DNA of 64,000 bases from Cycloclasticus sp. (GCA_002733135.1 NVUJ01000002.1:1-64000), one strand, 5' to 3'. Counted from the first letter of the stretch, positions 55,907 through 64,000 are shown. Made by a program: numbers and translations. Notes: generated from the letters alone by a model not told the origin.

Positions 55907-57319
55907 GGCTGGAGTACGAATATTAAAGGCGTCCTCAGCGTTGATGTTGTCTTGGATAGGCGTCGTGGCTAATTCGTATTGGGTTAGCAATTCAAAATAT
56001 TGTCGAATATTTTTGACGTAGGTGACGGGTTCTTTTCCTCTTGCGTATCCGTGCTTTGTTTTTTTATACCATTTTCTTTCTGTTAGCAGGGGGAGTCGCT
56101 GTTCCACATCAATCCATTTATCGGGATCGCCTCCTTGTCGCTGAGTCAAAACGCGTGCGTCTTCCAAATGGCCTAAACCTATATTATAGGATGCGAGCGC
56201 CATCCAGGTTTTATCAGGTTCAGCGATTCGTTCTGGTATTTTCTTTAATCGTGTCGAAAGATAATGACTACCGCCATCAATGCTTTGTGCAGGGTCGAGA
56301 CGATTCAAAACCCCCATATGTTTGGCGGTTGCTTTAGTTAACATCATAATGCCGCGAACCCCGGTAGGTGATATAGCGTGCTGATTCCAGTGCGACTCTT
56401 GATAGGCTACAGCAGCTAATAGCTTCCAATCTATACCGTATTTTTTAGACGCCACGTGAAAGGACTTCTCTAGTTTTGGCAGCCTACTTTGGAGGTGTCT
56501 TCTAAAGGTGCAAATATTGACGTAGTTTAAATTTTTAGAGTAGCCAAAATGTTTATCTTGAAGTTGTTTTAATACCCCAGACTCTTTTAATTCAGTAAGA
56601 AATATGAGGGCCTCGTCGTAAAGGCTGTTGTCATTACTCAGGGGGAATGCCCAAGCGATTTTTTCAGGCTCGGCAATATTAAAAGCGCTGTTTAACTGAG
56701 GGAACTGGCTTCGGTACGTTTGAAATTGGTTTGAATCAGCAACCGTGTAATCGAGCAAGCCACTATTTACCATACTCACGAGTTCAAAAACATTGGTGTT
56801 GTTGGCTTCAACCCAAGACAGTGATGAGTTGTCTTTTTTTAGACGGCGTAAATTCTCTGCATGACTAGTGCCAGCGAGAACCTCAAAAAAAGAATCGTTT
56901 AAGTATTTAAGTGATTTTGGGCGACGAGACCGATAGTGATATATCACCTGCTGCGTCACCTCGTAATAGGGTTGGGTGAAGTGTAAAAGGTGTTCGCGTT
57001 GAGGCGTCACACTTAAGCCAGCGGCTGCAAAATCTGCTTCATGCTCAGCTGTAAGCTTTAATATATCGTGAAATTGTTTGGGTAAGACGAAGCGTGCTCG
57101 AACGCCAAGTTTTACAGCGAACAGAGTAGCAAGGTCATACTCAAAACCTTTTTCGCCGGCTTCATTAATCGTATATGTGGTCGGGTCGAGGCGGGTTAAA
57201 ACAATTAACTCACCACGGTTTTTTACTTGTTGTAGAGCGGAAAGAGGCTTAGAGCAGCTGGATAGGAATAGCCAGCATAAAAAAACAAAAAAGATTGCTA
57301 ATAAAGTTTTTTTATCCAT
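55901..57319 (-). CDS. mltF: Membrane-bound lytic murein transglycosylase F
   Basis: About 472 residues: lipoprotein signal (lipobox LSSC), a solute-binding-protein-like domain (GELIVLTRLDPTTYTINEAG, then GFEYDLATLFAVKLG), and C-terminal lysozyme-like SLT domain with catalytic Glu in AVAYQESHWNQ and GVRGIMMLTKATAKHMG. It cuts glycan strands of peptidoglycan at the outer membrane. ATG 57319 is preferred over TTG 57325. Confidence 0.94.
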   Translation of the reverse strand: MDKKTLLAIFFVFLCWLFLSSCSKPLSALQQVKNRGELIVLTRLDPTTYTINEAGEKGFEYDLATLFAVKLGVRARFVLPKQFHDILKLTAEHEADFAAAGLSVTPQREHLLHFTQPYYEVTQQVIYHYRSRRPKSLKYLNDSFFEVLAGTSHAENLRRLKKDNSSLSWVEANNTNVFELVSMVNSGLLDYTVADSNQFQTYRSQFPQLNSAFNIAEPEKIAWAFPLSNDNSLYDEALIFLTELKESGVLKQLQDKHFGYSKNLNYVNICTFRRHLQSRLPKLEKSFHVASKKYGIDWKLLAAVAYQESHWNQHAISPTGVRGIMMLTKATAKHMGVLNRLDPAQSIDGGSHYLSTRLKKIPERIAEPDKTWMALASYNIGLGHLEDARVLTQRQGGDPDKWIDVEQRLPLLTERKWYKKTKHGYARGKEPVTYVKNIRQYFELLTQYELATTPIQDNINAEDAFNIRTPAL

Positions 57320-57369
57320 GCGCAATAGATTAGTTCACTTTTAATGTGTCGTGTAAAATTATTTAGTAG

Positions 57370-57460
57370 GGAGAGGTACCGAAGTGGTCATAACGGCACC
57401 GATTCGAAATCGGTTGGTCCTTAGCTGGGCACGTGGGTTCGAAACCCACCCTCTCCGCCA
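57370..57460 (+). tRNA. tRNA-Ser (CGA anticodon)
   Basis: 91 nt including encoded CCA. The acceptor stem is GGAGAGG with CCTCTCC, perfectly paired. The anticodon stem ACCGA/TCGGT holds the loop TTCGAAA with anticodon CGA. The long variable arm is of the class II type, and the T arm is GTGGG-TTCGAAA-CCCAC. It reads UCG codons. It lies between mltF (opposite strand) and pmoC; no terminator follows closely. Confidence 0.97.
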
Positions 57461-57691
57461 AACAAAAACCCCGATATGCAAAATTATTATAAGAATATAA
57501 AAATGCATAAGAAAAAAGATCAAATAAAAATGAACTAAACAGTATTGAACGGTACTAATAATCATGCTCAGTGAGCTGAAATGCAAGCGGGGCTTGTTGA
57601 ATTCAATAAAAAGGGTTATCATCTTTCGCGTTGGAAACAACACTTTTTTGCAAAAAAGTAAATTTTAATTAAATAATAAGAGGAAAATATT

Positions 57692-58468
57692 ATGAGTACA
57701 CCTTCAACAGAAATGGGTGGCGATATCTCAAAAGGCCTTATCGGCGGAAAGAGAATTGCTATCATCTTCTTTTCAGTTTTTGCAGTGATGATGGCGTGGC
57801 GCATCTACCAGCAATTATTTGCTTGGGACATGGGTATGGATTCTTTCGAACCTGAATTCCAAACTTACTGGATGAACCTTCTATACGGCCAATGGATTTT
57901 AGAATTCACACTGGCTGCTGTCATTTGGGGTTACCTGCTAAAAACACGTGATAAAGACGTATTTAACATCACGCCACAAGAAGAGCTAAAAAGAACGTTT
58001 ACATTATTAGCTTGGTTGTTCTGCTATGTATGGATTGTATACTGGGCTGCTAGTTTCTTTGCAGAGCAAGATGCATCTTGGCACCAAGTAACAGTACGCG
58101 ATACTGACTTTACACCAAGTCACATCGTATTGTTCTACGGCACAATGCCTGCATACATCCTAGCGGGTGTTGGTGCATTCTTGTACGCTCGTACACGTTT
58201 GCCTCAGTTCGCAGAAAACATCTCAATTCCATTCGTTATCGCAGTGGTTGGTCCTTTCATGATTCTTCCAAACGTTGGTTTGAATGAATGGGGTCACACA
58301 TTTTGGTTTATGGAAGAGTTGTTCACAGCACCTTTACATTGGGGTTTTGTAACACTAGGTTGGACAGCGTTAGCACTAGGTGGTTTGTTAATTCAAATTA
58401 TTCTACGTATAATTACGTTGACTAAACTTGATGATGAAGTTCATGTAACAGAGAAGATGAGCGACTAA
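57692..58468 (+). CDS. pmoC: Copper membrane monooxygenase subunit C
   Basis: 258 residues with about six membrane helices. Copper-site residues can be placed at a constant offset of 29 from Methylococcus PmoC: CuC site D127, H131 and H144 (in AEQDASWH and TPSH), and CuD site N198, H202 and H216 (in LNEWGH and PLHWGF). All are present, so the catalytic copper centres of PmoC are likely intact. AGAGGAAAA precedes the ATG. A strong terminator directly after the gene separates it from pmoA. The 57461-57691 leader is A/T rich and must hold the promoter. The substrate may be methane, short alkanes or alkenes. Confidence 0.93.
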   Translation: MSTPSTEMGGDISKGLIGGKRIAIIFFSVFAVMMAWRIYQQLFAWDMGMDSFEPEFQTYWMNLLYGQWILEFTLAAVIWGYLLKTRDKDVFNITPQEELKRTFTLLAWLFCYVWIVYWAASFFAEQDASWHQVTVRDTDFTPSHIVLFYGTMPAYILAGVGAFLYARTRLPQFAENISIPFVIAVVGPFMILPNVGLNEWGHTFWFMEELFTAPLHWGFVTLGWTALALGGLLIQIILRIITLTKLDDEVHVTEKMSD

Positions 58469-58490
58469 TCAACGTTAGTGGTTTATAAAA

Positions 58491-58518
58491 AAGGGTGCTT
58501 CGGCACCCTTTTTTTTCG
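58491..58518 (+). terminator. Rho-independent terminator between pmoC and pmoA
   Basis: A 9-bp stem AAAGGGTGC-TTCG-GCACCCTTT with a stable UUCG tetraloop is followed by a T run, 22 bp after the pmoC stop. It should end most transcripts before pmoA. Confidence 0.92.
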
Positions 58519-58690
58519 TTTAAAAAAAAAGCGATATATAATGAAGGAGCAATGGGTTGTAGTTGCAGTAATTTGTCGCAGAAACTATTGATATGTTATC
58601 AGGATACGTATAGACTTTACGGCAGCGTTGTGCTCTAGCTTGGGCATGGGCAAAAGAAGAAAGAATTTTTATAATAATTAGGAGGTCGCG

Positions 58691-59440
58691 ATGAGCGCAG
58701 TACATTCAGTTTCAGCTATTACTACCGCTGAACAACAGCACAGAATTTACAAAGCATTTGATTGGATAATTATCCCAATCGTTGTTTTGGTTGTTATTGG
58801 AGCATTCCATATTCACGCCATGTTAACCATTGGCGATTGGGATTTTTGGATTGATTGGAAAGATAGACGTTGGTGGGTAACAGTAACACCGATATCATTG
58901 ATTTTCTTCCCTGCGGCACTTCATTACCTATTGTGGGAAAACTTTAGACTACCATTCGGCGCAACACTAGCATGTGGTGGCTTATTGATTGGTGAATGGG
59001 CAAACAGAATAGCTAACTTTGTTGGTTGGGCTTACTTCCCACTTAATATGGTTGTTCCTGGGGAAATTATTCCAATGGCGCTATGTTTGGATGCGGTTTT
59101 AATAATCAGTAGAAGCTTGACCATAACCGGTGTTCTTGGTGGGATGTTGTGGGGTATTATTTTCTACCCAGCAAACTGGGCGTTAATAGCTCCATTTCAC
59201 GTACCCGTTGAATACAATGGCGTCATGATGTCTGTTGCGGACTTGATCGGATACAACTACGTAAGAACGGGCACACCAGAATACATCCGTATAATTGAAG
59301 AAGGGACGCTACGAACCTTTGGTGAGGACGTAACGCCGGTATCAGCGTTCTTCGCGGGCTTTATCTCAGTATTAGCGTACTTCTTGTGGCTATACATCGG
59401 TAAATGGTTTTCAAAAACAACTTGGATGAAACGAATTTAG
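58691..59440 (+). CDS. pmoA: Copper membrane monooxygenase subunit A
   Basis: 249 residues, seven membrane helices. It carries the family signatures AMLTIGDWDFWIDWKDRRWWV and FHVPVEYNGVMMSVADLIGY, then NYVRTGTPEYIR. Family-wide text is kept, but the sequence GEWANRIANFVGWAYFPLN departs from typical type I methanotrophs, as in hydrocarbon-oxidising members. Strong AGGAGG lies 8 bp before ATG. The 222-bp gap after the pmoC terminator probably has a second promoter. Confidence 0.94.
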   Translation: MSAVHSVSAITTAEQQHRIYKAFDWIIIPIVVLVVIGAFHIHAMLTIGDWDFWIDWKDRRWWVTVTPISLIFFPAALHYLLWENFRLPFGATLACGGLLIGEWANRIANFVGWAYFPLNMVVPGEIIPMALCLDAVLIISRSLTITGVLGGMLWGIIFYPANWALIAPFHVPVEYNGVMMSVADLIGYNYVRTGTPEYIRIIEEGTLRTFGEDVTPVSAFFAGFISVLAYFLWLYIGKWFSKTTWMKRI

Positions 59441-59447
59441 TTAATAC

Positions 59448-59478
59448 ATTGCCCGTTGGCTAATTGTTAACGGGCAAT
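59448..59478 (+). other. mRNA hairpin between pmoA and pmoB
   Basis: A perfect stem ATTGCCCGTT/AACGGGCAAT with an 11-nt loop starts 8 bp after the pmoA stop. Only a weak T stretch follows, so it may stabilise the upstream message or partly attenuate pmoB rather than terminate. Confidence 0.65.
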
Positions 59479-59522
59479 TTATAAATTCATTACATTTAAA
59501 ATAATATAGATTGAGGAAGAAT

Positions 59523-60758
59523 ATGTTAAATTTTAAAAAATCAGTATTGATGCTATTGGCTATTATGGTTGGTTGCATCGCGTTATACGCTGCGCCTGCA
59601 ATGGCTCATGGTGAGAAATCACAAGCGGCGTATTTAAGAATGCGTACCTTATTATGGTACGACGTTGAAGTGTCAACCACTAAACTCAAGGTTAATGAAG
59701 AGTTAGTGATGACAGGCAAGTTTTATTGGTTCTATGATTGGCCAAGTAACATTGCTAAACCTGAAGTTGCGTTTTTAAACATTGGTATTCCAGGCCCTGT
59801 GTTTATAAGAAAAGCTTCTTATATCAATGGTGTGAGTGGAACAAACTCAACACGTTTTGATATTGGTGAAACATATGAATTCAAAGTGATTCTAAAAGCG
59901 CGTCGTGCTGCTAGAGTTCATATGCACGCTTTGATGAATGTTAAAGAAGCGGGTCCTTTAATCGGCCCAGGTCGTTGGGTTGAGGTAACAGGTGATATGG
60001 CTGACTTCACAAACGAAGTAACAACATTAACCGGTGAAACAATTGACCTTGAACATTATGGTTTGGTTAATGCTGTTAAATGGCATATCTTCTGGGGCGT
60101 TATCGCTGCAGCGTGGTTGTTGTACTGGATATTCCAAGGCCCAATCCTAATTCCACGTTACAAAAAAGTGAAATTATTAGGTGATGAAGCCGATGATATG
60201 ATAACACCTGCTAACCGTATGGTTGGCCTAGTGATGTTAATTGGTACAATTGTTGTAGTAACATGGAGCTACTTTAACGCTTATGCTCAATATCCAGTTA
60301 CTATCCCATTACAAAGTGGTCAAATCACAATACCTGCATTACCAGATGCAGCGCGTGGTGTGAATGTTGAAATGATAGATGCTAGATACCGTGTACCAGG
60401 TCGTGCTTTAGAGTTTACAATTAAAGTAACGAACAACACCAATTCACCCATTAAACTAGGTGAATTCACTTCAGCTAACATTCGTTGGATGAACCCTGAG
60501 GTATCACAAGCTGAACCAGCTGATAGCCATGATCCTGTTGCATCGAATGGTATGTCGTATGAAGGTGGTGCGGTAATGCCTGGCCAAACGAAACTTCTTA
60601 AAGCGACATGTACAGATGCTGCTTGGGAAACGTATCGTTTAGCTAAATTGATTTACGACCCAGATAGTCGCTTTGGCGGTTTAATCTTCTTCTTCGACGA
60701 AGAAGGTAACCGTTCGGTAGTGGCCATTGGTGGTCCTTTACTTCCTGTATTTATCTAA
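59523..60758 (+). CDS. pmoB: Copper membrane monooxygenase subunit B
   Basis: 411 residues from ATG 59523, chosen because GAGGAAG lies just upstream; TTG 59511 would start within that site. A signal peptide ends in APAMA, so the mature protein begins with His29 (AHGEKSQ). The CuB ligands are H29, H133 and H135 (RVHMHAL), offset 4 from Methylococcus H33/H137/H139. The bis-His site residues (H48, H72) are replaced by Leu44 and Tyr68. Two cupredoxin domains flank two membrane helices. The terminator follows. Confidence 0.94.
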   Translation: MLNFKKSVLMLLAIMVGCIALYAAPAMAHGEKSQAAYLRMRTLLWYDVEVSTTKLKVNEELVMTGKFYWFYDWPSNIAKPEVAFLNIGIPGPVFIRKASYINGVSGTNSTRFDIGETYEFKVILKARRAARVHMHALMNVKEAGPLIGPGRWVEVTGDMADFTNEVTTLTGETIDLEHYGLVNAVKWHIFWGVIAAAWLLYWIFQGPILIPRYKKVKLLGDEADDMITPANRMVGLVMLIGTIVVVTWSYFNAYAQYPVTIPLQSGQITIPALPDAARGVNVEMIDARYRVPGRALEFTIKVTNNTNSPIKLGEFTSANIRWMNPEVSQAEPADSHDPVASNGMSYEGGAVMPGQTKLLKATCTDAAWETYRLAKLIYDPDSRFGGLIFFFDEEGNRSVVAIGGPLLPVFI

Positions 60759-60778
60759 GGAAAGTTGATGTAAGTCAA

Positions 60779-60808
60779 AAAAGCCCCGCTTTGCGGGGCT
60801 TTTTTTTA
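60779..60808 (+). terminator. Rho-independent terminator after pmoB
   Basis: A 9-bp GC-rich stem AAGCCCCGC-TTT-GCGGGGCTT is flanked by A and T runs, so it can work in both directions. It separates pmoB from the downstream copper-protein genes. Confidence 0.92.
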
Positions 60809-60878
60809 TTTTTAATAAATGAGATAGAACTAAATCATTTATAATATGTCATATAACATTCAATAAAGGAGATGGGTT

Positions 60879-61475
60879 GTGCTTAAAACTTTATATATAA
60901 TCGTATTCGCATTAATGAGTACTGCATCATGGGGCCATGGTGGTGTAATGAATGAAGGTAATGAGTGTAAATTACGTGTGGGGCCATATGTAATGAACTT
61001 TTCAGGTTATCAGCCAGAAAACAATGTGTCTAAACAGTTTTGTGATGATATGCCAACCATTGGTAAATCAATCATTGTGTTAGATTTTATCGATAACAAA
61101 CTTCGTGATATGACGGTTAATTTTAGAGTGATTAAGGCCGAAGTTGCTGCATTGGGTACAGCAGATGATGGCAAAGTAAATAATGCAGAATTGGCCCAAA
61201 CGCCGTTTTTTGAAATCCCCGCCAAACGCTATCCAACAGGAACAATGACAATTACGCAAGACTTTAAAGAGAAAGGCCACTTTGTTGGTTATGTAGTCAT
61301 TGAAGGTGAAAACGAAAAATTTATTTCACGCTTCCCATTTTCAGTTGGTTACCCCAACCCAGGCATCCCAGCTGGTTTAAAAATCCCCATTGCTGTATTT
61401 TTGGTGATTATTGTCATTATGATTTGGTTAGCGCGTAGAAAACCAGTGGTTCTTAATGAAAGAAAAGAAGACTGA
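60879..61475 (+). CDS. Secreted, membrane-anchored protein of unknown function with N-terminal His-Gly-Gly
   Basis: 198 residues from GTG 60879 (AAGGAG upstream). A signal peptide LYIIVFALMSTASWG precedes HGGVMNEGNE. Two cysteines (NECKL, QFCDD) could form a disulfide. A beta-rich periplasmic domain and one C-terminal membrane helix (KIPIAVFLVIIVIMIWLA) follow. I do not recognise it as canonical PmoD. If cleavage leaves His at position 1, a histidine-brace copper site is possible, but a partner His is not proven. It is the first gene of the downstream copper unit. Confidence 0.6.
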   Translation: MLKTLYIIVFALMSTASWGHGGVMNEGNECKLRVGPYVMNFSGYQPENNVSKQFCDDMPTIGKSIIVLDFIDNKLRDMTVNFRVIKAEVAALGTADDGKVNNAELAQTPFFEIPAKRYPTGTMTITQDFKEKGHFVGYVVIEGENEKFISRFPFSVGYPNPGIPAGLKIPIAVFLVIIVIMIWLARRKPVVLNERKED

Positions 61476-61506
61476 AAATATAAAAAATTAAACTTAGATA
61501 TATAGA

Positions 61507-63213
61507 ATGAAGAAATCCTCTGTATCCGGATTAATAATGAGCGCAATAACATTAAGTGTTATAGCGCTTTTTCTTTATGATCCTTACTTAATGTATGAAA
61601 GGTTCTTTGAATATACGGGTATGCCTTCGTATAAGGAGGCACCAATTTCTAAACCTAAAGCAGGGTTAGCTAACCCTATGATATGCGATGAGGACTATCC
61701 AGAGTGGCGCAAAGCATATACTATTGGTGGAATAGACATACAAGCTTCTGATGCATGTAATCCAGATAATCCCTACGAAGTTGCAGCCTTTGTAAGAGGC
61801 ACTAATAATGTGATTATGCCGGTGCTGATGAAGACACAGCTATCTGACGACGCAGTGATTAAAACGAATGACCGTGACGGGGATGGTGACCCTGATGACA
61901 TTATTATTCGCGTAGAGGTTGCGGAACTTAATGGACGCTCACCTGATGAACTGGGCTTTATCCCCGGCTTTGAAATTGCCCCGGGCATAAGGCCGGGAGC
62001 TTGGGTGTTTGCACCTAAAAGTCGTGGCATGTCCACTGTCAATCGGCTGGATTTAACGGCTAATCATTTGTTACGACTACCATCAGCCCCAATACGTGTT
62101 GAAGCTGGAGATAACATCACGTTAATCTTAGAAAACACGCATTATTTTCCGCATACTATTCATTTACATGGTGTTGATCATGTGTTTTCGAATAATGACG
62201 GTGTGCCTCAAACCAGCGAAAAGATGACGATGCCGGGTGAGCAGCACGTGTATAAAATGAAACCGCGGCATGCTGGCACTATGATGTATCACTGCCACGT
62301 TCAAGTGCAAGTTCATATGATGATGGGGCTTCAGGGTATTTTTGTTGTTGAAGAAAATAAGCCAAACAATTGGGTACAAACTTTTAATGTCGGGGCTGGT
62401 AAGGTAAGGCATCCATCAGTTGCAGTAATGGAAGATTACGCTCAAGAATACGACATGCATTATCAGGCAATAGATACATCGCTTAATAATATGATTCAAA
62501 CGACAAATGACCCTCGTCAATTGGCTAAAAAAATGAACCGTGTTTACGATATTACTGATGGGACAGACGACTACTTTTTGTTGAATGGTCGCTCATTTCC
62601 GTACACGCTAAGAGAATCGTTAATCACTGTAGAGCCTGACCAACATACTAAGCTTCGCGTATTAAACGGAACGACTGAAGTTATTGCACTACATACGCAT
62701 GGGCATAAGGCGACAATTACTGCATATGATGGGGTTGATGTAAATCCTGCGGCTAGAATAACCCGAGATGTATATGATTTAGCATCTGCTCAGCGCCTAG
62801 ATTTAGATTTATATACCAAGGATGATGGCTTACACAGTTACGGCGAAGGTGTTTGGTTAATGCATGACCATGCCGAACGAGCCATTACTACTAATGGAAT
62901 AAACCCAGGCGGTAACGTCTCGCAGATTGTTTATAGAAAATATCTTAATAAAAATGCAATGGCAAATGTAGAAGGCGGAAGCGTCATGCCTTATTTTAGT
63001 CCTGAGTATTATCAAGGTGAGTTGCCAACATGGAGTGCCTCTGATGCCTTTGGTTGGTGGGACGATGTTGCTGGGCGAAGTATTAGCACCTATAAAGATG
63101 TTATTTTGATTATTGTTTTGGGCATGTTAACCGGTGTACTGTTCCTGCTGTTCAACGTTTGGTACAATTTTTTACATGATATCGCTATTAAGCTTAAGGG
63201 TAGGAGATCATGA
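61507..63213 (+). CDS. Membrane-anchored multicopper oxidase
   Basis: 568 residues: N-terminal signal anchor, EF-hand-like acidic loop (DRDGDGDPDD, about 122-131), then cupredoxin domains, and a C-terminal membrane helix (VILIIVLGMLTGVLFLLF). Trinuclear-site pairs are H219/H221 (IHLHG), H262/H264 (HCH), H396/H398 (HTHG) and H453/H455 (HDH). The type 1 copper Cys is C263 with H270, in the first catalytic domain rather than the last, like NirK-like or type B two-domain oxidases. Its stop overlaps the cupredoxin start by 4 bp. The role may be copper oxidation or electron transfer for Pmo. Confidence 0.85.
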   Translation: MKKSSVSGLIMSAITLSVIALFLYDPYLMYERFFEYTGMPSYKEAPISKPKAGLANPMICDEDYPEWRKAYTIGGIDIQASDACNPDNPYEVAAFVRGTNNVIMPVLMKTQLSDDAVIKTNDRDGDGDPDDIIIRVEVAELNGRSPDELGFIPGFEIAPGIRPGAWVFAPKSRGMSTVNRLDLTANHLLRLPSAPIRVEAGDNITLILENTHYFPHTIHLHGVDHVFSNNDGVPQTSEKMTMPGEQHVYKMKPRHAGTMMYHCHVQVQVHMMMGLQGIFVVEENKPNNWVQTFNVGAGKVRHPSVAVMEDYAQEYDMHYQAIDTSLNNMIQTTNDPRQLAKKMNRVYDITDGTDDYFLLNGRSFPYTLRESLITVEPDQHTKLRVLNGTTEVIALHTHGHKATITAYDGVDVNPAARITRDVYDLASAQRLDLDLYTKDDGLHSYGEGVWLMHDHAERAITTNGINPGGNVSQIVYRKYLNKNAMANVEGGSVMPYFSPEYYQGELPTWSASDAFGWWDDVAGRSISTYKDVILIIVLGMLTGVLFLLFNVWYNFLHDIAIKLKGRRS

Positions 63214-63863
63214 TGAAGTTCCCCTGTCAAAGTTTGATGCTTACATTACTCATCGTTTTTGCCACAGCCGCTCAAGCTGAAATGAGCCATATGGGCATGA
63301 GGATGGGTGAATGGGGCATGGTTATGAATGAAAACTATGATCAGCTGCCACAAGGCTGTGACGCTATTGCTGGCGAAGTGAATGTTACTATTAAGGCTGG
63401 AAGAGAGTATGCGAAAGAGTTTCCCGGCACTATTTTTGGTTATAGTCAGCATGAGTTCGATTTTCCTAAATGTACACGTGTGAATGTTACCTTTATTAAT
63501 GAAGACAATATTCGTCACCAATTTATGATTCATGGTTTGCCAACTTATTTACACCCCCAAGGGATGTTTCATTTGGAGCTGTATAGCAAGGGTGAAATAA
63601 CAGGAACTTTTATTACCCCGAAAACAGAACAGACCTATTTGGCGCACTGTGACGTTGCGCAACACATGGAAAAGGGTATGAAAGCCCAGATTAAAGTTGG
63701 CGGTGGAAACGGCAATTTACCTTCTATCCCTGGTATTTCAGGACAACTAAATAAAGATGTGTATGAACTTGATTTGAGTATAGAGAATATTCTTTTAATC
63801 TTTGCACTGTTTATATTAGGGCTATCAAGTTGTTTGTTTTTCTTCGTTTGGTATAAAGCTTAA
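63210..63863 (+). CDS. Membrane-anchored cupredoxin with Met-rich N-terminus
   Basis: 217 residues. A signal peptide ends near AAQA and is followed by the Met/His-rich stretch MSHMGMRMGEWGMVM, a possible copper-loading site. A cupredoxin fold has type 1 ligands H103 (IRHQF), C147, H152 and M157 (HCDVAQHMEKGM). A proline/glycine linker and one C-terminal membrane helix end it. It is translationally coupled to the multicopper oxidase and is a likely electron partner for it in the periplasm. Confidence 0.87.
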   Translation: MMKFPCQSLMLTLLIVFATAAQAEMSHMGMRMGEWGMVMNENYDQLPQGCDAIAGEVNVTIKAGREYAKEFPGTIFGYSQHEFDFPKCTRVNVTFINEDNIRHQFMIHGLPTYLHPQGMFHLELYSKGEITGTFITPKTEQTYLAHCDVAQHMEKGMKAQIKVGGGNGNLPSIPGISGQLNKDVYELDLSIENILLIFALFILGLSSCLFFFVWYKA

Positions 63864-63940
63864 TGAATTGGGCAAGTTTTACCACCCGCTTCAATTAAAC
63901 GTATGCCCTTTAGGTATAAAGCTAATCAAATTTATAGTGA

Positions 63941-64000
63941 ATGTTTGAAGACTTAGTCGAAGAGTACGGAATCTTTGGCCTATTTATTAGTGCATTTATT
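63941..64000 (+). CDS. YqaA/DedA-like membrane protein, N-terminal part
   Basis: 20 codons before the window ends: FEDLVEEYGIFGLFISAFI. This is the typical N-terminus of YqaA-type (SNARE-associated/VTT domain) inner-membrane proteins. Only this much is visible, and it is separated by 77 bp from the cupredoxin gene. Confidence 0.5.
   Translation, partial: MFEDLVEEYGIFGLFISAFI

Noticed and set aside
57461-57691. Precise pmoC promoter (TTGTTG...TTATCA near 57595)
   Set aside because: Matches to consensus are weak in an A/T-rich region; mapping of the transcript start is required.

Overview
The window looks like a chromosomal segment of a marine-type gammaproteobacterium. The evidence is the housekeeping order ndk-rlmN-pilW-hisS-yfgM-bamB-der, the guaBA pair, and xseA, mltF and tatB, all with gammaproteobacterial protein features. 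A copper membrane monooxygenase cluster (pmoC, pmoA, pmoB) at the right end resembles the hydrocarbon-oxidising branch of the pMMO/AMO family. Together these suggest a Cycloclasticus-like or methanotroph-related organism. That placement is inference; no rRNA or phylogeny is available here.

Layout. (1) 1-8.5 kb: a partial rhodanese gene, then a minus-strand acyl-CoA operon (SDR, acyl-CoA dehydrogenase, APH-type kinase, DUF6285 protein, acyl-CoA synthetase) with the gene content of the levulinate/4-hydroxyacid lvaABCDE module. It ends in a thiolase gene destroyed by internal deletions and a histidine phosphatase, and is followed by an integrase stub cut by a decayed IS3 element. (2) 8.5-14 kb: small metabolic and membrane genes, carbonic anhydrase, dodecin, and a MoxR/VWA pair. 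(3) 14-29.4 kb: a defence and toxin-antitoxin island. It holds a DUF4143 ATPase with 22-bp iterons, a HigA-type regulator, a decayed DUF433/DUF5615 pair, a complete type I restriction system with the tRNA anticodon nuclease prrC nested inside (order R-S-prrC-M), ParDE, MazEF, a RhuM-Fic protein beside the stub of a second hsdR, a zeta-type toxin with ParD-like antitoxin, and fragments of hrpB and of a second zeta toxin. (4) 29.4-41.8 kb: tesA/ybbA/ybbP, small DUF genes, an ABC-F protein, a DEAD-box helicase, a cold-shock protein, tatB and an IscA-type protein. (5) 41.9-57.3 kb: the conserved housekeeping block. (6) 57.4-64 kb: tRNA-Ser(CGA), pmoC / pmoA / pmoB, then a membrane-anchored secreted protein, a multicopper oxidase and a membrane cupredoxin.

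How parts work together. PrrC is translationally coupled to hsdS and hsdM, so the type I enzyme probably holds the nuclease silent until restriction is inhibited. The Pmo subunits keep the CuB ligands (PmoB) and the CuC and CuD ligands (PmoC). The downstream copper proteins probably handle copper or electrons for the monooxygenase. A family of small inverted-repeat elements (three copies between 28.2 and 35.1 kb) has inserted at gene borders, and once in frame inside the zeta toxin.

The most interesting items are the pmo cluster with its unusual copper-protein tail, the rearranged prrC-type I restriction locus, and the MITE-like family that supplies a stop codon and 47 in-frame codons.
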